Shown here: positions 44,867-52,160 of the stretch, piece by piece
Layout of the letters: each line of letters starts with the position of its first letter
Position numbering within the stretch: the stretch's first letter is position 1
Notes under the pieces: model-generated
Database searches by the model: none
The model's input: the letters and a program-made list of their open reading frames with translations, nothing else
Told to the model about the DNA's origin: nothing
Assembly: GCA_020635015.1 (NCBI GenBank)
Contig: JACKAP010000011.1
Location: forward strand, 145,657-209,656
From: Calditrichia bacterium
Lineage (GTDB): Bacteria > Calditrichota > Calditrichia > RBG-13-44-9 > J075
DNA length: 64,000 bases
Direction of reading: 5' to 3'
Translations under genes and position numbers: made by a program

Positions 44867-45481
44867 ATGAAACTGGTTCGACAATTATATGATTGGGTGC
44901 TGCACTGGGCGCAAACGCCGTACGGTCCCGCCGCGCTGTTTTTATTATCTTTTGCTGAAGCCTCATTTTTTCCCATCCCCCCGGACCCGCTGCTGATCGC
45001 CCTGGTGCTGGGCGCCCGGATGAAGGCCTTCCGCTTTGCCGCGGTCTGCGCCCTGGCCTCGGTGACCGGCGCGCTGCTGGGCTATGCCATCGGGCATTTT
45101 GCCTGGTACACCCCGGGAGGCGAGTTGACCGGTCTGGCCCATTTCTTCTTTAATAATGTGCCCGGCTTTACCCCGGATCGCTTCGAGGTAGTGCAGGGGC
45201 TCTATAAAGACTGGGATTTCTGGATCATCTTCACTGCCGGCTTCACCCCGCTGCCCTACAAGGTCTTCACCATCACCGGCGGGGTGTTCAACATCAACCT
45301 GGTGATGTTCGTGATCGCCTCCATTATCAGCCGCTCGGCGCGTTTCTTCCTGGTGGCCGGCCTGATCTGGAAATACGGCGAAGGCATCCAGGGCTTCATC
45401 GACAAATACTTCAACTGGCTGGCGATCGGGTTTACGGTGCTGCTGGTGGGGGGATTTGTGCTGATTAAGTATATGCTGTAG
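44867..45481 (+). CDS. DedA/YqaA-family membrane protein (VTT domain)
   Basis: A 204-residue polytopic membrane protein of the DedA/SNARE-associated (VTT) superfamily, close to the YqaA branch: SFAEASFFPIPPDPLLIALVLGA, ASVTGALLGYAIGHFAWY, IIFTAGFTPLPYKVFTITGGVFNI and SIISRSARFFLVAGLIWKYG. The acidic E of SFAE and the arginine of SRSAR are the conserved charged residues of the family, which is linked to lipid-carrier flipping and membrane homeostasis. GGAG lies upstream. It follows pcm by 36 bp and is probably the third gene of the GT2-pcm-dedA run. Confidence 0.9.
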   Translation: MKLVRQLYDWVLHWAQTPYGPAALFLLSFAEASFFPIPPDPLLIALVLGARMKAFRFAAVCALASVTGALLGYAIGHFAWYTPGGELTGLAHFFFNNVPGFTPDRFEVVQGLYKDWDFWIIFTAGFTPLPYKVFTITGGVFNINLVMFVIASIISRSARFFLVAGLIWKYGEGIQGFIDKYFNWLAIGFTVLLVGGFVLIKYML

Positions 45482-45520
45482 TTGATGGGTGAATGAGTTA
45501 ATGGGGTAAGGTATAACATC

Positions 45521-46888
45521 ATGAAATCGAACTCACTGCTAAATTATGGTGTTCTCGCGCTGCTTCTGCTCATAAATATCCTCCAGGCCCAGAGCCTGCG
45601 CGATAAGATCGGGCAGATGATGATGGTGGGATTTTATCAGAACAGTAATTTTATGGACACCTTGTGGGTGGATATTACCCAGAGAAATCTGGGCGGGGTG
45701 GTTTTATTCGGGTCCAACATTCAGAATCCGATCCAAATTCAAAACTTGACCGCCCAATTGCAGCAGGCGGCGCCCACCTCGTTGTTCATTGCCACCGACC
45801 AGGAAGGTGGGTATGTCGCCCGGCTGAAAGCGAGCAATGGATTTGCCAATACTTACAGTGCCTATACCCTGGGCACTATCTTTAATTCGGAAGATTCCAC
45901 CCGCGCGACCGCCGGTATGATGGCGCAATGGCTGGAGGACAGCGGCATCAATGTGAACCTTGCGCCGGTGGTGGATGTCAATGTCAATCCCTTGAGCCCG
46001 GCCATCGGGTTCTATGAGCGAAGCTTCTCCAGTGATCCGATGACGGTCTTTAACCACGCATCCTGGTTTGCCGACGAATTTAAGCAAAAGCAAATTATCA
46101 CCGCATTAAAACATTATCCGGGGCACGGCAGTGCGGAAGAGGACTCCCACCTCGGGTTTACCGATATTACCGAAACCTGGGCGGACTCCGAGCTGGTGCC
46201 TTATCAACAATTGATTGGTCAGGGATATGCGGATTTGATCATGAGCGGCCATTTATTCAACGCCAATCTCGATTCCCTGTATCCGGCCTCGCTGTCGTAT
46301 AACACCATCACCGGGCTGCTCAAAGACAGCCTGGGATTTAGCGGGGCAGTGATCAGCGATGAAATGCTGATGGGCGCCATCGTCAATAATTATGGCTTCG
46401 ACCAGGCGATCGAGCTGGCGATCAATGCCGGGACCGACATCCTGTTGTATCGCACCAATGAGCGAAACAATTTCTCCCTGGTCCGGCAGGTCATCGATAT
46501 CGTCGAGCAGAAAGTCAATGCCGGTATGATTTCCCTGAGCCGGATCGACGATGCGTACGATAAAATATTAGCCTTAAAACAAAGTATTACTGCATTACCG
46601 GAACCAACCGCAAGGCATCAAATTCCCCAAGACTTCAATTTGATCAACTACCCCAATCCGTTCAACAATAGCACTACCATCGAGTTCTCACTGCCGGAAA
46701 GTGGATTTGTCACTTTAAAGATCTACAACCTCTTAGGGCAGGAAACCGCCACTATTGTTTCCGCAAAGCTGGTTGCGGGGAATTATCAATATCGCTGGAA
46801 TGCCTCAAGCCTTGCCAGCGGTATCTATTATTACCGGCTTGAATCCGGGGGCTTTCAGCAAGCAAACAAAATGATCCTTTTGAAATAG
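45521..46888 (+). CDS. Secreted GH3-family glycosidase (NagZ-like) with T9SS-like C-terminal sorting domain
   Basis: A 455-residue exported enzyme. Signal peptide MKSNSLLNYGVLALLLLINILQAQ, then a GH3 N-terminal TIM barrel (residues 25-355). The NagZ-type motifs are ATDQEGGYVARLK, KHYPGHGSAEEDSH (general acid-base loop) and the catalytic Asp in AVISDEMLMGAI. The last about 80 residues (INYPNPFNNSTTIEFSLPE through LASGIYYYRLESGG to MILLK) are the type A sorting domain typical of FCB cargo. Family knowledge: NagZ enzymes cleave beta-N-acetylglucosaminides and are usually cytoplasmic; a surface-sorted version suggests scavenging of peptidoglycan or chitin-like sugars. The stop codon is embedded in the terminator hairpin 46884-46926. 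Confidence 0.92.
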   Translation: MKSNSLLNYGVLALLLLINILQAQSLRDKIGQMMMVGFYQNSNFMDTLWVDITQRNLGGVVLFGSNIQNPIQIQNLTAQLQQAAPTSLFIATDQEGGYVARLKASNGFANTYSAYTLGTIFNSEDSTRATAGMMAQWLEDSGINVNLAPVVDVNVNPLSPAIGFYERSFSSDPMTVFNHASWFADEFKQKQIITALKHYPGHGSAEEDSHLGFTDITETWADSELVPYQQLIGQGYADLIMSGHLFNANLDSLYPASLSYNTITGLLKDSLGFSGAVISDEMLMGAIVNNYGFDQAIELAINAGTDILLYRTNERNNFSLVRQVIDIVEQKVNAGMISLSRIDDAYDKILALKQSITALPEPTARHQIPQDFNLINYPNPFNNSTTIEFSLPESGFVTLKIYNLLGQETATIVSAKLVAGNYQYRWNASSLASGIYYYRLESGGFQQANKMILLK

Positions 46889-46926
46889 TCTGTTATGACC
46901 CAAACTGCGGGTCATAACAGACTATT
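46884..46926 (+). terminator. Terminator overlapping the GH3 stop codon
   Basis: A perfect 18-bp stem (AATAGTCTGTTATGACCC / GGGTCATAACAGACTATT) with loop AAACTGC, followed by TTCATG. The left arm contains the TAG stop. It is closely parallel in design to 22605-22649. Confidence 0.85.
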
Positions 46927-46967
46927 TTCATGTGTGGTAAGATGACACCGTTGATAGGGTTGGCATA

Positions 46968-47056
46968 TAAAATGAGTTGGCGAGCGGTTGGGGGCGCGCA
47001 AGAGCGCGACACGACCTTATCCTCGCAAGCCCCCAACCACCCGCCAACTCATTTAT
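46968..47056. repeat. 28-bp inverted repeat between GH3 gene and tRNA-Pro
   Basis: AATGAGTTGGCG..GGTTGGGG (46971-46995) faces CCCCAACC..CGCCAACTCATT (47030-47054) with two mismatches around about 33 bp rich in GCGC. It is a second hairpin after the GH3 terminator, of unknown role. Confidence 0.8.
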
Positions 47057-47118
47057 AATGGATCTTTTTTGCTTGACATGGTATATAATCTTCTATATAT
47101 TTGCACCGCTTTTTAGAT

Positions 47119-47192
47119 CGGGGCGTGGCGCAGCCTGGTAGCGCGCATCGTTCGGGACGATGAGGCCGGAGGTTCGAATCCTCTCGCCCCGA
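47119..47192 (+). tRNA. tRNA-Pro (anticodon CGG)
   Basis: The acceptor CGGGGCG pairs with CGCCCCG (discriminator A). The D arm is GCGCAGCCTGGTAGCGC. The anticodon stem CATCG/CGATG has loop TTCGGGA (anticodon CGG, reads CCG). The T arm is GGAGG-TTCGAAT-CCTCT. Confidence 0.96.
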
Positions 47193-47198
47193 CATTAG

Positions 47199-47255
47199 AC
47201 ACAGGATAAAAAAAAGGCTCGGGTGAGATATCCGAGCCTTTTTTTTATCCTGTGT
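47199..47255 (+). terminator. Terminator of tRNA-Pro(CGG), probably bidirectional
   Basis: A perfect 24-bp stem from ACACAGGATAAA through GGCTCGG to its reverse complement, loop GTGAGATAT, followed by a T-run. It contains A8/T8 tracts inside the stem, so it can terminate both the tRNA (plus) and the convergent esterase gene (minus). Confidence 0.92.
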
Positions 47256-47284
47256 TTTTTGGGGGAAGATTTCCTTGAATAGCT

Positions 47285-49168
47285 TTACGGTGGGGGCATT
47301 ACGCTTTCCAGAAACCGCACCATCAGCCTGCCGGTGCCTTCGAACCAGGGATCGAACAGCCAGAATGAATGCGGCGCATCAGCAAAGGTATGCACTTCAT
47401 GGTAGATCGAAAATCGATCCAGCTTTTCGATGACCGCATCCCGGCCGGCATGGAAACGGGGCATTGAACTGTTGATGAACAGGATGGGCGGTGAATTTTC
47501 ATTCACATAATAGACCGGGGATGCCGCCTTCCACAGTTCCGGCTTCTCAGCATACCGTCCCCCAAACCACCTGCCGGCGGCGGTGCTTTTTTTGTGCGGA
47601 TCGTCTTCATACTTTCGGGCGGTTTCGGAGGTGAAGTCCATAATCCCGTCGATGTTGATGATGGCAGCGATCGGTTTCGCCGGAGCATTTTCGGTTTGAT
47701 CCATTCCATACGTCAGGCCGACCAGGCCGGCCAATGGAGCGCCGGCCGAGCATCCCAAAATGGCAATATGGGTTGGATCGATGTGATAGTCGCGCCCATG
47801 CTTCAAAACCCAACTCACGGCATGCTTAACATCCTCCACCGCCGCCGGGTATTGAGCTTCCGGCGACAACCGATATTCGACGGGCAGGGTAATGTATCCC
47901 TGCTTTGCCAGGTAGTCGGCCAAAGGGTACATCAGGCGCCGGTCGCCGGAACTCCAGCCGCCGCCATGAACCAGAATCACCGCCGGCTGCGAAGCTTCCA
48001 TGTCATTGGCTGTGGAAAATATGTCAAGCGCCAGCGGCCGACTGCTGGTTGCTGGCGAATATATAATGCTTGCCTGCCGCAAACTGCCATTCAGGGTATC
48101 GTAGCGAACCGGCTTGATAAACGGATAGTGCTTCCGGTACTTTTGGTATGCACTCTGGAGGGTATAAGTGGTGTCTCTGGCAACCTCGAATATGCCTATC
48201 CGCATTAACCAGTTCGTAAAGCGGATAGGCCATTGGGTGACCATGCCTCCATCTATGCCTAACCCGAAGCCATGCCCGCCGGTTTCGAATATATGCGCTT
48301 CGGATTCAATTCCGTTTTTAATCAACGTATCATAAAATTTCTCGGCGTCTTTCACCGGCGCGGATTTATCATCACGGCAGTTGACGATAAATGTCGGCGG
48401 TGTAGCATGGCTGATTTGCCGGATGAGTGTATCGATAATTACCGGATAAATTAAGCTCCCAAAGTTGATTTTATGGGATGCCGGATCAACAGCCCCCTGA
48501 TCCGGGCCATTGTCGCCTGATTGATCGGCCAGCAAGTTGGCTGCCAATCTTCCCCCCGCAGAGAATCCCATTACCCCTATTTTGTCCGGATCAATATTCA
48601 ATTCTGCTGATCGGGAGCGAATGATACGGATTGCCTGCCGGGCGTCAGCATAAAAAGCATCGTAGAGCGGGTTCGAATCACGATAGTTCCAACTGTGCTG
48701 TTCGGGAGACGGCACGGTTCGATATTTCACGACAATAGATGTGATACCGCACCGGTTTAACCATTGCGCGATGTCGATCCCTTCTTTGTCGATCGTTATC
48801 TTGAGAAATGCGCCGCCTGGGAAAATAATAACAGCCGGGGTTGGGGAGTCGCTCTTTACAGGAAACACGAAGACACTGCTCCGGGTTACATTCTCTACCG
48901 CCCGGTTGAGTCCGAATGGATTCTGTTGCGTCGTACGGTTGTAGATATGTTCAATGTTGTTTTGAATCGTTGCACTACCAGGCGGCTGATCCGGCCAAAG
49001 TGGGAATGCGAGTAATCGGTCGTGATAATTGATGGTCGAAAAGGAAGCGTTGGTGATGATTGAATCCGGAACCGCGAATGCCGTCTCATCAGCAGCAAGC
49101 GAAGATGACATCGCTACGAGTACTAAGAACGGGTATAGACAAAACACCCATCTACCCTGATTATGCAT
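47285..49168 (-). CDS. Secreted protein with two tandem alpha/beta-hydrolase (esterase) domains
   Basis: A 627-residue exported protein with signal peptide ending near SSSLAADE. Domain 1 (about 60-330): FPGGAFL oxyanion region, nucleophile elbow GFSAGGRLA, and a C-terminal His in GGHGFGLG. Domain 2 (about 385-627): ILVHGGGWSSGDRR, nucleophile GCSAGAPLAG, acid in the FINSSMPRFHAG region and a His in DAPHSFWLF. Both resemble carbohydrate/acetyl esterases of the BD-FAE/acetyl-xylan esterase type. The pairing of two catalytic domains in one chain suggests deacetylation of a complex polysaccharide. The ATG overlaps the stop of the oxidoreductase remnant (8 bp), so it belongs to the leftward operon that starts with the cyclase gene. 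Confidence 0.88.
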   Translation of the reverse strand: MHNQGRWVFCLYPFLVLVAMSSSLAADETAFAVPDSIITNASFSTINYHDRLLAFPLWPDQPPGSATIQNNIEHIYNRTTQQNPFGLNRAVENVTRSSVFVFPVKSDSPTPAVIIFPGGAFLKITIDKEGIDIAQWLNRCGITSIVVKYRTVPSPEQHSWNYRDSNPLYDAFYADARQAIRIIRSRSAELNIDPDKIGVMGFSAGGRLAANLLADQSGDNGPDQGAVDPASHKINFGSLIYPVIIDTLIRQISHATPPTFIVNCRDDKSAPVKDAEKFYDTLIKNGIESEAHIFETGGHGFGLGIDGGMVTQWPIRFTNWLMRIGIFEVARDTTYTLQSAYQKYRKHYPFIKPVRYDTLNGSLRQASIIYSPATSSRPLALDIFSTANDMEASQPAVILVHGGGWSSGDRRLMYPLADYLAKQGYITLPVEYRLSPEAQYPAAVEDVKHAVSWVLKHGRDYHIDPTHIAILGCSAGAPLAGLVGLTYGMDQTENAPAKPIAAIINIDGIMDFTSETARKYEDDPHKKSTAAGRWFGGRYAEKPELWKAASPVYYVNENSPPILFINSSMPRFHAGRDAVIEKLDRFSIYHEVHTFADAPHSFWLFDPWFEGTGRLMVRFLESVMPPP

Positions 49169-49340
49169 TATCCATCGCTTCCATTATTAATTCCAGGTTG
49201 ATTGCCATGCCACATCTCGTTCCAGCGGCAACCGCAAATGATACGGTCCGCTTCATCGCGGAGTTATCTCCGGCCGCGTATATTTCTGCGACCGTTGTCT
49301 GCAGGTTTTCATCAACCTCAATCAGCCCGTCTTCCTCATT
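49161..49340 (-). pseudogene. C-terminal remnant of a thioredoxin reductase-like FAD oxidoreductase
   Basis: The frame directly after the cyclase stop reads DGLIEVDENLQTTVAEIYAAGDN, then SAMKRTVSFAVAAGTRCGMAINLEL. This is the end of NAD(P)/FAD-dependent TrxR-like enzymes: T.V..IYAAGD binds FAD, followed by the AVAAG helix. The roughly 250 residues that should precede it are absent, because the cyclase gene occupies that DNA. It still overlaps the esterase start. Probably a deletion remnant that fused the cyclase gene to this operon. Confidence 0.75.
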
Positions 49341-50124
49341 TCCCCGGAATGAATGCCGCAATCCGCACCGGGGCGCCGCTGCCTCCCTTGATTTTCATCG
49401 GCAGTGCGAAGATGACAGCGCCAGTCTCCGGCAACTTCGCCAGATTGGCCACATTTTCCAGTCCGGGAATATTGTTCTCGTATAAGATCTGATGCGATTC
49501 AAACAGAGTGGAGCCGCCGAAGTCGATGCTGGGGGTATCCAGCCCCACCGCCTTGGTCTTCCGCTCGGTCGCTAAAAACCGCGCGGCATCGGGGTGGATG
49601 CCCGGAAATTTCAGCTTCTTGACCGCTTCCTCGCCCCGCTCATCGGTACCCATATACTCGGTTCGGTTCGGCCAGAATTTGTCTGAGCCGGTATCGATCA
49701 GCAGGATGCTGTTGTCGGGGATTTGACCATGGTCTTTTTCCCAGCCCAGAATATCATCGGTGGAAAACTGGTAATTGCGGTCAGCCTTCACTTTGTCGGC
49801 AACCCGGATTACGACCGCCGGGCCGATCAGCTGTTCCAGCGGGATTTCATCGACGGTATGGCGGTTTTCCGCAAAGTGGATCGGCGCATCGACATGGGTG
49901 CCTCCGTGCTCAGCAGCGCTGAACTCATAGGCGGTATAATAAAACCCGGCGTGGGTATGGCCTTCGAAAACCGTGGTTTTTTCGAAGCTTTTGGCGGTCG
50001 GCCAATAAACACTTTCTTCTGAAAAATCATGGGTCAGATCGATCCATCGGCCGGTTAGTATATCTTGCTTCTCAGGGGAACATGAGAAACAAATCATTAG
50101 CAAAAGCAAAAGAGCTTTATTCAA
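49336..50124 (-). CDS. Cyclase-family (kynurenine formamidase-like) metal-dependent hydrolase, lipoprotein
   Basis: A 262-residue protein with a lipoprotein signal (MNKALLLLLMICFSC). The cyclase/KynB family motif HGGTHVDAPIHF holds the metal-binding His and Asp residues. WIDLTHDFSEESVYWP at the start of the mature domain and VGLDTPSID and IPGLENVANL near the end are also typical. Family members hydrolyse N-formylkynurenine or related amides and esters. Being surface- or periplasm-anchored is unusual, so the substrate may be extracellular. It is the first gene of a leftward group with the oxidoreductase remnant and the double esterase. Confidence 0.9.
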   Translation of the reverse strand: MNKALLLLLMICFSCSPEKQDILTGRWIDLTHDFSEESVYWPTAKSFEKTTVFEGHTHAGFYYTAYEFSAAEHGGTHVDAPIHFAENRHTVDEIPLEQLIGPAVVIRVADKVKADRNYQFSTDDILGWEKDHGQIPDNSILLIDTGSDKFWPNRTEYMGTDERGEEAVKKLKFPGIHPDAARFLATERKTKAVGLDTPSIDFGGSTLFESHQILYENNIPGLENVANLAKLPETGAVIFALPMKIKGGSGAPVRIAAFIPGK

Positions 50125-50158
50125 GAATATTCTCCTATAGCGGTTACATTTTCGTCTT

Positions 50159-50197
50159 CGTCATTTCGAAAACAGATCGTGAGAAATCTGTCGGTGC
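50159..50197. repeat. Single GTCATTTCGAA...GAGAAATCTGT unit
   Basis: CGTCATTTCGAAAACAGATC then GTGAGAAATCTGTC: one arm of the family seen as full inverted elements at 13553-13654 and 55249-55367. Confidence 0.75.
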
Positions 50198-50220
50198 AAA
50201 TAAACAGTGTTGTTTTTTGG

Positions 50221-51249
50221 CTACGCTCCCGGTGCCGGGGCCGGATAGCGATCCTGGCCCTGACGCTCAAGCATCCACCCGGGATACTCAGGCGGCAGCG
50301 CGCTGACCTCAGCCAGGCGGGACAATTCATCGGCGGACAGTTCCACCTCCGGCGCGGAGAGATTGTCGGAGAGCTGTTCATCGTTTTTGGCCCCGATGAT
50401 CACGCTGGTAACCACCGGCTGGTGCAGCAGCCAGCTCAAGGCGATCTGAGCCACGGAAACCTTATGGGCGGCGGCGATCTCCCGCATGACATCCACCACA
50501 TTGAAAGCCCGTTCCTTGTCGACCGGCGGAAAATCGAAGGCTGCCCGGCGGGCGTTTTCCGGACCTTCGCCCTCGCGGTAAAATTTGCCCGAGAGCAGAC
50601 CGCCCGCCAGCGGGCTCCAGACCAGCAGGCCGATCTGCTGGTCCCGCATCAGCGGCACCAATTCCCGCTCCAGATCGCGTCCGGCGATGGTGTAATAGGC
50701 TTGCAGGGTCTCGAAGCGGTGAAGGTCGCTTTTGTCGGAGATCCAGAGCGATTTCATCAATTGCCAGGCGGCCAGGTTGGAGCAGCCCAGGTAGCGCACC
50801 TTGCCGGAGCGCACCAGATCATCCAGCGCCCGCATGGTTTCTTCCAGCGGGGTGAGTTCGTCAAAACCATGAATCTGGTAGAGATCGATATAGTCGGTTC
50901 CCAGCCGGGACAGGCTGTCTTCCACCGACTGCATGATGTGACCGCGCGAGAGGCCGACCTGGTTGGCGCCCGGTCCCATCCGGCCCCGCACTTTGGTCGC
51001 CACCACCACCTCTTTGCGCCGCTTGCCCAGCGCCTTGCCCAGCATCTTTTCGGATTCGCCCTCGGAGTAAATATTGGCGGTATCGAAGAAGTTGATGCCG
51101 GCATCCAGTGCTTTGGCAATCAGGTTGTCGGCGGTTTCCTGCGGTTGCTGCCCAACCACTTTCCAAAATCCTCTTCCGGCAAACGTCATGGTGCCGAAGC
51201 ATAGTTCCGATACCAGCAGGCCGGTCCGGCCGAGTTGTTTATATTTCAT
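50221..51249 (-). CDS. Aldo/keto reductase
   Basis: A 342-residue NADPH-dependent oxidoreductase. The catalytic tetrad of the AKR family is visible: Asp and Tyr in NFFDTANIYSEGESEKMLG, Lys in EVVVATKVRG and His in IDLYQIHGFDELTP. Further family segments are VRYLGCSNLAAWQL, VWSPLAGGLLSGKF and SVIIGAKNDEQL. The start MKYKQLGRTGLLVSELCFGTMTF is canonical for the YajO/AKR11-12 type. AAGGAGG lies ten bases upstream. It is a stand-alone gene; the substrate is unknown. Confidence 0.94.
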   Translation of the reverse strand: MKYKQLGRTGLLVSELCFGTMTFAGRGFWKVVGQQPQETADNLIAKALDAGINFFDTANIYSEGESEKMLGKALGKRRKEVVVATKVRGRMGPGANQVGLSRGHIMQSVEDSLSRLGTDYIDLYQIHGFDELTPLEETMRALDDLVRSGKVRYLGCSNLAAWQLMKSLWISDKSDLHRFETLQAYYTIAGRDLERELVPLMRDQQIGLLVWSPLAGGLLSGKFYREGEGPENARRAAFDFPPVDKERAFNVVDVMREIAAAHKVSVAQIALSWLLHQPVVTSVIIGAKNDEQLSDNLSAPEVELSADELSRLAEVSALPPEYPGWMLERQGQDRYPAPAPGA

Positions 51250-51278
51250 GATTAGTGTTCCTCCTTCTTTCCATTATT

Positions 51279-51323
51279 ATTCTACTTTCAGACATTTAGA
51301 ACCAGCCCACGAAGCACGAATCG
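51279..51323. repeat. Single TTCTACTTTCAG ... GCCCACGAAGCACGAA arm
   Basis: A diverged copy of the left arm of the element at 10100-10246, here without a visible partner. Confidence 0.65.
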
Positions 51324-51342
51324 CATTAGGAGCGGTTGTTGT

Positions 51343-51732
51343 TTATTTTGTTGCAAAATAAACAACCAGGAAGACAATGATCCCCACGATCAAAAGTCCG
51401 GCGGTAAACAGCCTTGTTTGTCTTTGTAATGCCGCTTCTTCCTCTGTTATCGGGCGAATCTCATCTTTATGCTTTTTCTCCCATGATGTCCCGATCGCAG
51501 CCCCGATGGCCACCCCGATGGCCACCCCGATAGCAATATTTTTCATAGCAACACCGAGGCCCGTGCCGATGGCTATGCCTACGCCAACTCCTTTATTCAT
51601 CCAATATCCTTTGGGATACCCGGGATGCTTCTTGCGAATTTCGGCCATCTTCGTCGCTTTAATAATAGCGAATATACCCGCCGCTAAAATCATGATTATG
51701 ATTAATCCAACGACCAATATCCAACTGTTCAT
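51343..51732 (-). CDS. Small membrane protein with glycine-zipper repeats, unknown function
   Basis: I do not recognise a specific family. The 129-residue protein has an N-terminal membrane helix (WILVVGLIIIMILAAGIFAII), a central Gly-rich zipper (KGVGVGIAIGTGLGV, then two IAIGVAIGVAIG-like units) and a C-terminal helix (LFTAGLLIVGIIVFLVVYF). The glycine-zipper region is a tandem repeat at the DNA level (GGCCACCCCGAT units near 51505-51530). It looks like a small inner-membrane protein and has a fair Shine-Dalgarno (AGGAAAG). Confidence 0.7.
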   Translation of the reverse strand: MNSWILVVGLIIIMILAAGIFAIIKATKMAEIRKKHPGYPKGYWMNKGVGVGIAIGTGLGVAMKNIAIGVAIGVAIGAAIGTSWEKKHKDEIRPITEEEAALQRQTRLFTAGLLIVGIIVFLVVYFATK

Positions 51733-52160
51733 ATTGGGCTTTCTTTCCTTTTAGTGTAAATTTAATATAAACGGAAAGCAGAATTTATCCAAGATAAAAC
51801 GCCTGGAAGAAAGGAACTTGAATTGCGAGTCAATCATCAAGGGAATATTTCCCGGACTGGGACATGGTTTGCATGATCTGGCGATCAATTTGCGAATGAC
51901 AGGCCAAAGGGGTTGGATCCGACCGTAACATCTTTCAGAAAGACCGGTAGCGGATGCCGGTGGGATATCGCATAGATGCTGGCTTTATCCGCGATTGCTC
52001 CGGAATGAGTCAAAACTTTGGTTGCGCCGGGCGGCGATTTCCTTTCCCTTGCGTGACAATACGAACTTAATTATCTTTCCCCGCATTAATTCCGGTTGTA
52101 AATCGTTCATCCGCGCCGATCCGCGTCTTTCGCGTCATCCGCGTTCCATCAGAGTCTGAA
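51733..52160. other. Long intergenic stretch with one CGCGTCATCCGCG repeat copy
   Basis: No credible gene or hairpin-plus-T terminator was found in either direction. At 52107-52150 lies a single arm ATCCGCGTCTTTCGCGTCAT / CCGCGTTCCATC of the family seen at 12308-12340. It ends 11 bp before the hutH start, with no Shine-Dalgarno in between. Confidence 0.6.
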
